The notes beneath the pieces were generated by a model, which did no database searches, was not told the origin of the DNA, and worked only from the letters and a program-made list of their open reading frames with translations. A DNA stretch of 12,888 bases from Rhodospirillales bacterium (GTDB taxonomy: Bacteria; Pseudomonadota; Alphaproteobacteria; Rhodospirillales; Defluviicoccaceae): positions 1-12,888 of the forward strand of contig JAUXFS010000008.1 of NCBI GenBank assembly GCA_030622775.1. The letters are read 5' to 3'. Below, one piece after another: positions 6,701 to 12,247 of the stretch; the first letter of the stretch is position 1, and every line of letters starts with the position of its first letter. The position numbers were made by a program, and so were the translations under genes.

Positions 6701-7469
6701 CCGAGCCATTGCCTCGGGGTGGACGCCGCTCTCTGACGCCAACATCTGCTATGTCACTGGCGGCTACGGCAACCATGACGTGATCCAGGCCTACCCGCCG
6801 AGAACCGGCAAGAGCTGGCCGCTCGACAGCAGTCAACCACGGTGGAACGTCGCCGACGGCGAATTCGAGATCGTCACCTTCGGCGCGGCGCACAATGTCG
6901 CCTGGATCTCGTGCGAGGGTCCGGGGCTCAATAAGAGCCTCCGTGTAGATCCGCTCGGGGCCGATCAGAAGATCTTTCTCACCGGCCTGCTCAATCTTTA
7001 CAACCAGCATACCAACGGCTTCGGCTTTCACGCCCTCAACGTAACCCAGGACCCGCAAGCTGGAATGGCGGCGGGGACCGAATTCGGCGACCTGTTACGG
7101 GCGGCCATGCTGGGGGCAACCTCCGCGGCGGTGTCCGGGGGTGCCCCCCACGGTGAGGCCCTGGTCGAGCATGAGTATCTGGCCAGCGACACGCTCAAGA
7201 TCGTCGACGGTGGCCAGCACTACATCGCCGGCAACAACGCGGCCGGGCTCACGTTGACGGTTCCAACCCATGCCAGCGTTCCCTACCCGATCGGGCACAT
7301 GATATTTCTTCACCAAAAAGGCACGGGGCAAATCACCATTACCGGCGCCAGCGGTGTTGTCGTCAACACCACGGAAACCCTGAAGACGAAGGCTCAACAT
7401 GCTTGGGCGGCCCTGATCCAGGTTTCAACCGACGTCTGGGTGCTAACCGGCGATCGTGAGGCAGCGTGA
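3771..7469 (+). CDS. modular phage tail fibre / tailspike with LamG and glycoside-hydrolase-like domains
   Basis: A 1232-residue receptor-binding protein with an uninterrupted frame and a clear AAGGAG (3759-3764) before its ATG. Residues 1-130 resemble the virion-anchoring N-terminus of T7 gp17-type fibres (IQYAADGSQTQFSYPFPIF). Then come fibre-shaft motifs: DDDH-QY repeats at 169-204 and 306-341, PHGVTKSHVGLDNVENTK (230-247), SAHGLMPKADKTKLDGIASG (394-413) and a VHGRTGTV segment. Residues about 510-705 form a LamG/concanavalin-like domain (FDGASYLSFAG to DLSVEANRQRFF). About 742-1120 look like a TIM-barrel glycoside hydrolase: LHGWRIDW, then E919 in ALIEMWHLPF and E1049 in AWISCEGPG as candidate acid/base and nucleophile. 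Residues 1129-1232 are a cap domain common at fibre ends (GTGQITITGASGVVVNT to WVLTGD). It probably binds and may cleave a surface polysaccharide. The enzyme assignment is inferred. Confidence 0.9.
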   Translation: MNDHIQISDVTPRIQYAADGSQTQFSYPFPIFVEDDLEVYAGDIKETSGYTVLGAGTSYGGTVTFDTPPASGVVVTLRRSLAIERTTDFQQSGAFRAKVINDELDHLTAALQQVADDVGRAVRLSSTDADADLELPSKDERANKVLGFDASGDAIATSGGGGTGGGVTDHGQLIGLSDDDHDQYHNDARADARYYTQAQIDAALGGKSNTTHNHDSAYVAISHVNDTSNPHGVTKSHVGLDNVENTKTNLSASVDPAQNDDGNDGYTVGSRWINVASNREFVCLEATPGAAVWVETTQTGGGGVSDHGSLTGLGDDDHTQYHTDARGDARYYTQAAADAAFEPAGTGASEAASAVGTHESAYNHALIATALQAGTKLDDLSAPDDNTDSDATTSAHGLMPKADKTKLDGIASGAEVNAVDSVHGRTGTVAAVSGDYAASEVTNDSSVAGADVGAALETLEAAIVTSGIAGVAADEHPVTAARNLTTEAYNATPHKGGGTVWHVQEPPYAFAPVAFDGASYLSFAGNRGAFDAKTVTCNAFIKVTSLPNTRHVIVESDGKFLFRVNDDGRVRVVGRNSTSTIILDVYSMTPLLIGVWYDITFSADLAAGVAHMYVNGREDADTPVVMTDDTIDFGGATDWGVGWDTDTTPGDFFNGEIDRAWVSNEYVDLSVEANRQRFFAYNNPVDLGSLGQRPTGNTPFLYVKGPAADMPTCLAGRGDFTETGTLTNGATITPTGLFQASGRTIHGPNGRPTPLHGWRIDWNDVSEKNTGGIPESFFAGLKAQGLPGNCIQVEFMWSSANGPSERYPSQIGVYQTDELIPLKNTLRNAARQGYYLVLSPRVSAGEGESIPNLADDMDGSTGNPHEGWANHVLTITNGVVTTGGSDYGNYRDRFFAWLRWLIPELMNDPEIGGAVALIEMWHLPFHKPDVEFTDANIDLYLDKTAGSGFASLLLAQWRALVPNHLLGFSFRSSKILTRAIASGWTPLSDANICYVTGGYGNHDVIQAYPPRTGKSWPLDSSQPRWNVADGEFEIVTFGAAHNVAWISCEGPGLNKSLRVDPLGADQKIFLTGLLNLYNQHTNGFGFHALNVTQDPQAGMAAGTEFGDLLRAAMLGATSAAVSGGAPHGEALVEHEYLASDTLKIVDGGQHYIAGNNAAGLTLTVPTHASVPYPIGHMIFLHQKGTGQITITGASGVVVNTTETLKTKAQHAWAALIQVSTDVWVLTGDREAA
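4275..4382 (+). repeat. fibre DDDH-QY repeat, copy 1
   Basis: Encodes residues 169-204 of the fibre, beginning DHGQLIGLSDDDHDQYH and continuing DARADARYYTQA. About 27 of 36 residues match copy 2, which starts 411 bp downstream. The stretch 4340-4360 is identical at the DNA level to 4751-4771 (21 bp). Confidence 0.85.
4686..4793 (+). repeat. fibre DDDH-QY repeat, copy 2
   Basis: Encodes residues 306-341, beginning DHGSLTGLGDDDHTQYH and continuing DARGDARYYTQA. Each copy follows a Gly-rich linker, so each probably starts a new shaft module. The 21-bp DNA identity with copy 1 could allow recombination that removes the 411 bp (137 residues) between them while keeping the frame. Confidence 0.85.
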
Positions 7470-8248
7470 TGCTAATCGTCAACACCCTTGCCGGCATCCT
7501 ATCGGCCTCCGCAGCCTCCACAGGCGAATCGTGGTCTCCGAAAACCGTCACGTTCGACGGTGCGAGTGACTACCTAACCAAAACCACCGCCCTCGCCGGC
7601 GCGGCCACGAAGCAGCTTACCGTCTATGCCCGCGTCAAGGTCAAGGCGGCGATCTACGGGAGCAACTCCGTGATCGTCAACATCGGCGATGGCGGTTCGT
7701 CCGGCAACCAGATACTCAGGCTGCGGTTCGAGGGAGGCGCCGGCAACTCCAAGATCGGCATCCAATTTCGCGACCATCCCGGATACTCTCTCGGCGGAGC
7801 CGGCATGGCGCACACGAGTAGCGAAACATTTGTCGAGGGCGACGGGTTCATAAACGTCCTGTTCAGCTTCGACAGCCAGTCTGGCGTTCAGACTTCGCAC
7901 TTCTATTTCGGCGACACCGCTGCTTCGGGGTATTCCGACACTCCCGCGCTCGACTACGAGTTCGCCTGGAACCAAGCCTTGACGGCGCGGATCGGTAGCC
8001 GGCACAACGCCGTCAACGACTTGCTGAACGCCGACGCGGGAAGCGTCTGGATGGCTCCGATCTACTACGATCTTAGCATCGCCGCGAACCGGCGCTTGTT
8101 CTTCGATGCGTCCGGCAATCCGGTGCAACCCCCGTCCGGGGCGGCGCTGTATTTCGGCGGCCCGCAGGCGGCGAGTGCTTGGAACGCCGGCACAAATCAG
8201 GGCACGGGCGGGGGGTTTGTCATGACGGGGGCGGTTGCCGGTGTGTAG
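7469..8248 (+). CDS. LamG / concanavalin-A-like phage protein, paralogue of the fibre lectin domain
   Basis: A 259-residue protein whose ATG overlaps the fibre stop by one base (TGATG at 7467-7471), implying translational coupling; a GTG three bases upstream is an alternative start. It is essentially one LamG-like beta-sandwich (residues about 22-215), opening with VTFDGASDYLTKT and closing with YYDLSIAANRRLFFDASGNP. This mirrors the fibre's FDGASYLSF and YVDLSVEANRQRFF, and both are followed by PxG and an aromatic-Gly strand, so the two domains are homologous. The N-terminus (LAGILSASAAS) is mildly hydrophobic but not a clear signal peptide. It may be an accessory carbohydrate-binding subunit on the fibre, or a second receptor-binding protein. 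It has no visible catalytic domain. Confidence 0.8.
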   Translation: MLIVNTLAGILSASAASTGESWSPKTVTFDGASDYLTKTTALAGAATKQLTVYARVKVKAAIYGSNSVIVNIGDGGSSGNQILRLRFEGGAGNSKIGIQFRDHPGYSLGGAGMAHTSSETFVEGDGFINVLFSFDSQSGVQTSHFYFGDTAASGYSDTPALDYEFAWNQALTARIGSRHNAVNDLLNADAGSVWMAPIYYDLSIAANRRLFFDASGNPVQPPSGAALYFGGPQAASAWNAGTNQGTGGGFVMTGAVAGV

Positions 8249-8361
8249 GATTCGCCGGGAGCACGTTCACCGGATGACCTGCCTCGGCCTCGCCCTCATG
8301 CCGCAGGCTCTTCCGGCGGTAGCGCAACCGATCTTCGGCGAACTGTGACAACGTGGCGTCC

Positions 8362-8388
8362 GGTCTCGAACGGAAGTACTTCGAGACC
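8362..8388. repeat. perfect 9-bp inverted repeat
   Basis: GGTCTCGAA (8362-8370), a 9-base loop, then TTCGAGACC (8380-8388). It could form a stable hairpin downstream of the LamG stop. No T-run follows it on either strand, so a classical intrinsic terminator is not shown. An mRNA 3'-end hairpin or a protein-binding site is possible. Confidence 0.6.
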
Positions 8389-8477
8389 CCGATCTCCAGC
8401 GCGTCACGAGGCCACGGGCCGGATCAGATCCAACACGAATGCAACCTGACCAGATGCGGCGATAATGCCAACCACAG

Positions 8478-8521
8478 TATCTGAAATGCGAATCCAGAGA
8501 GTGAAAAAATTGCTTCAGATA
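8478..8521. repeat. 8-bp inverted repeat flanking an A-tract
   Basis: TATCTGAA (8478-8485) and TTCAGATA (8514-8521) are perfect complements with a 28-base loop that contains six consecutive A on the plus strand (T on the minus strand). It lies 55-100 bases beyond the stop of the leftward acetoacetate-CoA ligase gene. It may help end that transcript, but the geometry is not that of a strong intrinsic terminator. Confidence 0.35.
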
Positions 8522-8575
8522 TACGGGATATTAACAAAATAAATATTGGGTTGTTTCTGCTATATTGTTTAAACT

Positions 8576-10528
8576 TTATTTAGTCAATTCCGGAAGGCCC
8601 CTGTAAAGATCCAGCGCTTCCGGGTTGGATAATGCTTCTTTATTGTCCGCTTTTCGACCGTGAATGACGTCGCGGACAGCGAGTTCGGTGATCTTGCCAC
8701 TCTTGGTGCGCGGGATGTCGCGGACCTGGATGACCTTGGCCGGGACGTGGCGGGGGCTACAGTGGGCACGGATATGGGCCTTGATCCTGGCGACCAGCGC
8801 GTCGTCGAGACTGAGCCCTTCCCGTAGCACGACGAACAGCACCACCCGGACGTCGTTGTCCCAGTCCTGGCCGACGACGATCGACTCGACGATCGGGTCG
8901 AGTTGCTCCACTTGGCGATAGATCTCCGCCGTGCCAATGCGCACGCCGCCCGGATTGAGGGTCGCGTCCGAACGTCCGTGGATGATGATCCCGCCGTGTT
9001 CGGTGAACTCGACGAAGTCGCCGTGGTGCCAGACGCCGGGGAAGCGCTCGAAATAGGCGGCGTGGTACTTCGCGTCGTCGGGATCGTTCCAGAACCCGAC
9101 CGGCATCGACGGGAAAGGCTGCGTGCAGACCAGCTCTCCTTTGCCGCCGCGCACCGAACGACCCTGCGTATCGAACACGTCGACCGCCATGGCGAGGCTG
9201 GGCGTTTGAATTTCCCCCCGCCATACCGCCGCGACCGGGTTTCCGATGACGAAGCAGGCGATCAGATCGGTCCCGCCGGAAATCGAGGTTAGGTGCAGAT
9301 CGGCCTTGATGTCCTGGTAGACGTAGTCGAACGATTCGGGCGCCAGCGGCGATCCGGTCGAGGTCATCGTCTTCAGTGCGTCGAGCCCGTGTGTCTTTTC
9401 GGGCTTGAGTCCGGCCTTGTTGAGGGCGTCGATGAACTTGGCCGAGGCGCCGAACAGAGTCATCCTTTCGTAATCGGCATAGTCGAACAGGACGTTGCCG
9501 GTCGGATAGAACGGCGAACCGTCGTAGAGCAGCAATGTCGCTTGTGACGCCAGCGCGGATACGAGCCAATTCCACATCATCCAGCCGCACGTGGTGAAGT
9601 AGAACACCCGGTCGCCCGGCTTGATGTCGCAATGGAGCATGTGCTCTTTCAAGTGCTGAAGGAGGGTGCCGCCGGCGCCATGAACGATGCATTTGGGCAC
9701 GCCGGTGGTCCCCGACGAATAGAGAATGTAGACGGGGTGGTTGAAGGGGAGGCGCTCGAAAACGATCTCGCCCGGCGCGTAATCATCGATGAGATCCGTC
9801 CATAGAACGGCATGGGGGATCGGGTCGAGCGGCGGCGCTTCGCGAGTATAGGGAACGATAACCGTCTGCTCCACCGACGGCAGCTGCAGGACGATTTCTT
9901 CGAGTTTTTCGAGGCAGTCGATCGACTTGCCGTTGTAAAAGTAGCCGTCGGCGGCGAACAGCATCTTCGGTTCGATCTGGCCGAACCGGTCGAGGACCCC
10001 TTCGACCCCGAAATCGGGTGAACAGGACGACCACACCGCGCCAATGCTGGTCGCCGCGAGCATGGTGATCACCGTTTCCGGCATATTCGGCATCATTCCG
10101 GCGATCCGGTCGCCGGAGGTCACCCCGACCTCGCGCATCGCCTGGGCGAGCCGCGATACCTCGGCATACAGTTCGGCGTAACTCATCCGCCGGCGCACAC
10201 GGTCCTCGCCGCGAAAAACGATGGCATCGCCGTCGTCCCGGCGCCGCAGCAAGTTCTCGGCGAAGTTCAGGCGCGCACCGGGGAACCAGCGGGCGCCCGG
10301 CATTCGGTTGCCATGCTCCAGCACCGCGTCGCCCCAGGTTTCGGCAATGACCCCAGCGAAGTCCTTGAGGCTTTGCCAGAACTTCTCTTTCTCGTCGATG
10401 GAGAACCGGTAAAGGGTGTCGAAGTCGGCGATGGTCACGTTCCAGTCGCTCTCCACCTCCTCCATGAACTGGGTAATGTTGGTCTGCAGGACGCGCGCCT
10501 CGCTCGGTCGCCACAGGGGTTCGGCCAC
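8576..10528 (-). CDS. acetoacetate--CoA ligase (acetoacetyl-CoA synthetase)
   Basis: A 650-residue ANL-superfamily enzyme that activates acetoacetate with ATP and CoA to acetoacetyl-CoA, AMP and PPi (EC 6.2.1.16) in the cytoplasm. The frame stays open to 10903, but the family length and the N-terminal pattern AEPLWRPS fit a GTG start at 10526-10528, with GGGAG (complement of 10536-10540) seven bases upstream. The adenylation core motif is YSSGTTGVPK (residues 270-279). The substrate pocket segment has VWSSCSPDFG, typical of acetoacetate rather than acetate ligases. GRSDATLNPGGVRIGTAEIY is the hinge region, and K612 in TKSGKITE is the catalytic adenylation lysine. In PHB-forming alphaproteobacteria this enzyme recycles acetoacetate released when the polymer is degraded, which fits the PhaB-type reductase nearby. 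It is divergent from the permease gene, with 129 bp between. Confidence 0.95.
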   Translation of the reverse strand: MAEPLWRPSEARVLQTNITQFMEEVESDWNVTIADFDTLYRFSIDEKEKFWQSLKDFAGVIAETWGDAVLEHGNRMPGARWFPGARLNFAENLLRRRDDGDAIVFRGEDRVRRRMSYAELYAEVSRLAQAMREVGVTSGDRIAGMMPNMPETVITMLAATSIGAVWSSCSPDFGVEGVLDRFGQIEPKMLFAADGYFYNGKSIDCLEKLEEIVLQLPSVEQTVIVPYTREAPPLDPIPHAVLWTDLIDDYAPGEIVFERLPFNHPVYILYSSGTTGVPKCIVHGAGGTLLQHLKEHMLHCDIKPGDRVFYFTTCGWMMWNWLVSALASQATLLLYDGSPFYPTGNVLFDYADYERMTLFGASAKFIDALNKAGLKPEKTHGLDALKTMTSTGSPLAPESFDYVYQDIKADLHLTSISGGTDLIACFVIGNPVAAVWRGEIQTPSLAMAVDVFDTQGRSVRGGKGELVCTQPFPSMPVGFWNDPDDAKYHAAYFERFPGVWHHGDFVEFTEHGGIIIHGRSDATLNPGGVRIGTAEIYRQVEQLDPIVESIVVGQDWDNDVRVVLFVVLREGLSLDDALVARIKAHIRAHCSPRHVPAKVIQVRDIPRTKSGKITELAVRDVIHGRKADNKEALSNPEALDLYRGLPELTK

Positions 10529-10657
10529 GGTGTCGCTCCCGGTGTTTCCCTTTTCGTCGGATCCGGCGCAGTATGCGGTGACCGTGCGGCCCGTGCAACC
10601 CGGACCCGCGCCGAACGCGTAGGCACTCGCCAACCTCCCAAACCCATCATTGCGGCA

Positions 10658-11572
10658 ATGACCGATCCCCCAACCACCGTCGCTCCCGTTGCCCGCCTTT
10701 CCGCACCTCTCCGCGGCGCTCTCTATATGATCGGGGCCGGCGCCAATTTCGCGATCATGATCGTCATCGTTCGTCATGTTTCGGCAGAGCAACATCCCTT
10801 CGAAATCGCGTTTTTCCGCAATATGTTCGGATTGGCGTTCATGCTCCCTTGGATCGTGCGCACCGGATGGGAAGGCCTGCGAACCAAGCGGTTTCGGCTG
10901 CATCTGTTTCGAGCGCTGATCGGGCTCTCGGCTATGTTGTGCTTCTTTTCCGCCATCAGCCTGATTCCGGTAGCCGAGGTCACGGCTCTGACCTTCACCG
11001 CGCCGCTGTTCGCCACGATCGGGGCGGCTCTGGTTCTCGGCGAGAAAGTGCGTCTGCGGCGTTGGACGGCGACGGCGATCGGGTTTGTCGGTACCGTCGT
11101 CATCCTCCGTCCGGGATTGGCGACGTTGACGCCGGCGGCGCTGACGGCGTTGGCGTCGGCGGCGTTCATGGCGGTGGCGATCCTGACGGTGAAGGCCCTG
11201 TCACGGACCGAGGACCCGAACGCGATCGTCCTCTACATGGGTCTGCTGTTGACCCCGCTTTCCCTTGTCGGTGCGCTGTTCGTTTGGACCACGCCGGCGC
11301 CGGAGACTTGGCCGTGGCTGGTGGTGATGGGCCTGACGGCAACCCTCGGCCAGTTGCTGATGACCCGGGCGTTCGCCACCGCCGAGGCGTCTGCAGTGTT
11401 GCCGTTCGACTTCGCGCGGCTGATTTTCGTCGCGATTTTCGGCTTCCTGCTGTTCGGTGAGCGCCCGGACCTGTGGACCTGGATTGGCGCGGCGGTGATC
11501 TTCGCGGCAACCGTCTACATCGCCCACCGGGAAGCCCGGCTGGGCAAGGGGGCCCCGCCACCCGCGCCGTAA
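10658..11572 (+). CDS. EamA/DMT-family inner-membrane transporter
   Basis: A 304-residue protein with about ten hydrophobic segments in two EamA halves (about residues 16-145 and 155-290), the normal length and layout of the drug/metabolite transporter superfamily. Typical points are GANFAIMIVIVRHVS in the first helix, FFRNMFGLAFMLPW, ALTFTAPLFATIGAALVLGE at the end of the first repeat, and AVLPFDFARLIFVAIFGFLLFGE at the equivalent place in the second. The substrate is unknown; amino acids, metabolites or drugs are all possible for the family. The ATG at 10658 is chosen by family length; its ribosome-binding site is weak and the frame stays open upstream to 10313 through the ligase gene, which is a shadow. 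It diverges from acetoacetate-CoA ligase and converges with the YkvA gene, 13 bases away. Confidence 0.9.
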   Translation: MTDPPTTVAPVARLSAPLRGALYMIGAGANFAIMIVIVRHVSAEQHPFEIAFFRNMFGLAFMLPWIVRTGWEGLRTKRFRLHLFRALIGLSAMLCFFSAISLIPVAEVTALTFTAPLFATIGAALVLGEKVRLRRWTATAIGFVGTVVILRPGLATLTPAALTALASAAFMAVAILTVKALSRTEDPNAIVLYMGLLLTPLSLVGALFVWTTPAPETWPWLVVMGLTATLGQLLMTRAFATAEASAVLPFDFARLIFVAIFGFLLFGERPDLWTWIGAAVIFAATVYIAHREARLGKGAPPPAP

Positions 11573-11585
11573 CGATCGGTCACGC

Positions 11586-11960
11586 TCAGCCCTCGGGCGG
11601 CTTGCCGTCGATGAATTCTCGGGCTCGGGCCAAGTGCGCCTCACAGATGTAGGGCGCGAGGGTTTGCACCACCGCCAACAGCACGGCGGCGGCGTCGGTA
11701 TAGCCCAGCCCGGCGATGAAATCCGGGATTATGTCGGCGGGCATCACGAAATAGGCCAGCGCCGCGAACAGCACCGCCTTGGCATGGGTGGGCGTCGCCG
11801 GGTCGACGGCGGCATAGTACACGGCCAGCGCCCGATCGATGAACGGAACCCGACCGAGGGTCTTGCGGACCTTTTCCCAGAAGCGGTTCCTGACCAACCT
11901 CTCCTGTCCGGGCGCCGGGATCAGGGCGCGCGATAGATCCATGGTCTTCATGGCGCTCAT
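11586..11960 (-). CDS. YkvA-family (DUF1232) small membrane protein
   Basis: A 124-residue protein with the DUF1232 core: HAKAVLFAALAYFVMPADII (59-78) followed by PDFIAGLGYTDAAAVLLAVV (79-98). The P-x-D-x-I-P-D signature between two hydrophobic helices is diagnostic. The family is widespread, probably membrane-associated and of unknown biochemical function. The N-terminus (FWEKVRKTLGRVPFIDRALAVYYA) is basic and amphipathic. The start is uncertain: ATG codons at residues 1, 4 and 7 all lack a strong ribosome-binding site. It stands alone, convergent with the permease and divergent from the PhaB-type gene across 287 bp. Confidence 0.88.
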   Translation of the reverse strand: MSAMKTMDLSRALIPAPGQERLVRNRFWEKVRKTLGRVPFIDRALAVYYAAVDPATPTHAKAVLFAALAYFVMPADIIPDFIAGLGYTDAAAVLLAVVQTLAPYICEAHLARAREFIDGKPPEG

Positions 11961-12063
11961 GGTGCCAACAAATACCCCCCCGGATCAAGCGGAACCTTCG
12001 ATGTTCGAGCGTGGAATTCGGAACCGCAGATTGACCTTCTCCGCCGTGACGATCGGCCCGGTT

Positions 12064-12104
12064 GCCTTGACAAACAAGGCGCACGCGGCTAAACGGGCGC
12101 CTTG
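12064..12104 (+). promoter_or_regulatory. putative promoter of the PhaB-type gene with overlapping CAAGGC operator-like repeats
   Basis: TTGACA (12067-12072), 17 bases, TAAACG (12090-12095) gives a plausible sigma-70 promoter with a leader of about 150 bases. Three half-sites surround it: GCCTTG (12064-12069) overlapping the -35, CAAGGCGC (12075-12082) in the spacer and GCGCCTTG (12097-12104) just after the -10. The first two form a 6-bp palindrome with a 5-base gap, and the second and third an 8-bp palindrome with a 14-base gap. A repressor bound here would block the promoter; alternatively the 8-bp pair could form a hairpin. Confidence 0.5.
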
Positions 12105-12247
12105 CGATCAGGGGCCGAATGAGGATCGCTTACTCTTAATTGATTTTCAGGAACGTGTGGCTCCTCGTGCCCGGGAGGTGACTCTCTTCGGGTGCGCAGA
12201 CGTTGCGAAAGACATTGTTGTGGAAGAACACCTAGGTGGAGGGAAAC

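Larger units (their letters stand above)
1128..8248. mobile_element. prophage remnant or retained phage tail-fibre module
   Basis: The block between the aminotransferase and acetoacetate-CoA ligase holds a CI/LexA-like repressor, two small linked hypotheticals, a helical virion-type protein, a large modular tail fibre and a LamG protein. The fibre makes a phage origin nearly certain for 3307-8248. Membership of the left part (1128-2684) is less sure, because similar HTH-S24 regulators also occur as ordinary chromosomal genes in alphaproteobacteria. Integrase, excisionase, terminase, portal, capsid, tape measure and lysis genes are absent. No att repeat could be identified by eye between 727-1127 and 8249-8575. 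The reading frames are intact, which argues against long decay. Confidence 0.55.
8249..8575. other. non-coding right border of the phage block
   Basis: About 330 bases between the LamG gene and the convergent acetoacetate-CoA ligase gene. No gene is supported. A 36-codon frame from the GTG at 8241 to 8348 overlaps the LamG stop and has a hydrophobic middle (LGLALMPQALPAVAQP), but nothing else supports it. The left two thirds are GC-rich and carry a 9-bp perfect inverted repeat. The last 80 bases are strongly AT-rich, with an imperfect inverted repeat around an A-run. The base-composition step near 8500 could mark the right junction of the insertion. Confidence 0.5.

Noticed and set aside
3771..8248. 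Diversity-generating retroelement acting on the tail fibre
   Set aside because: No reverse transcriptase, no template repeat, and the fibre C-terminus is not a C-type lectin with a variable repeat.
8241..8348. 36-codon frame with a hydrophobic centre, possible small lysis or membrane peptide
   Set aside because: GTG start overlaps the LamG stop, no separate ribosome-binding site, and no lipobox or clear transmembrane helix of adequate length.
10529..10903. N-terminal extension of the acetoacetate-CoA ligase to 10903
   Set aside because: The extra 125 residues overlap the divergent permease gene, look non-native, and exceed the family length; the GTG at 10528 has a ribosome-binding site.
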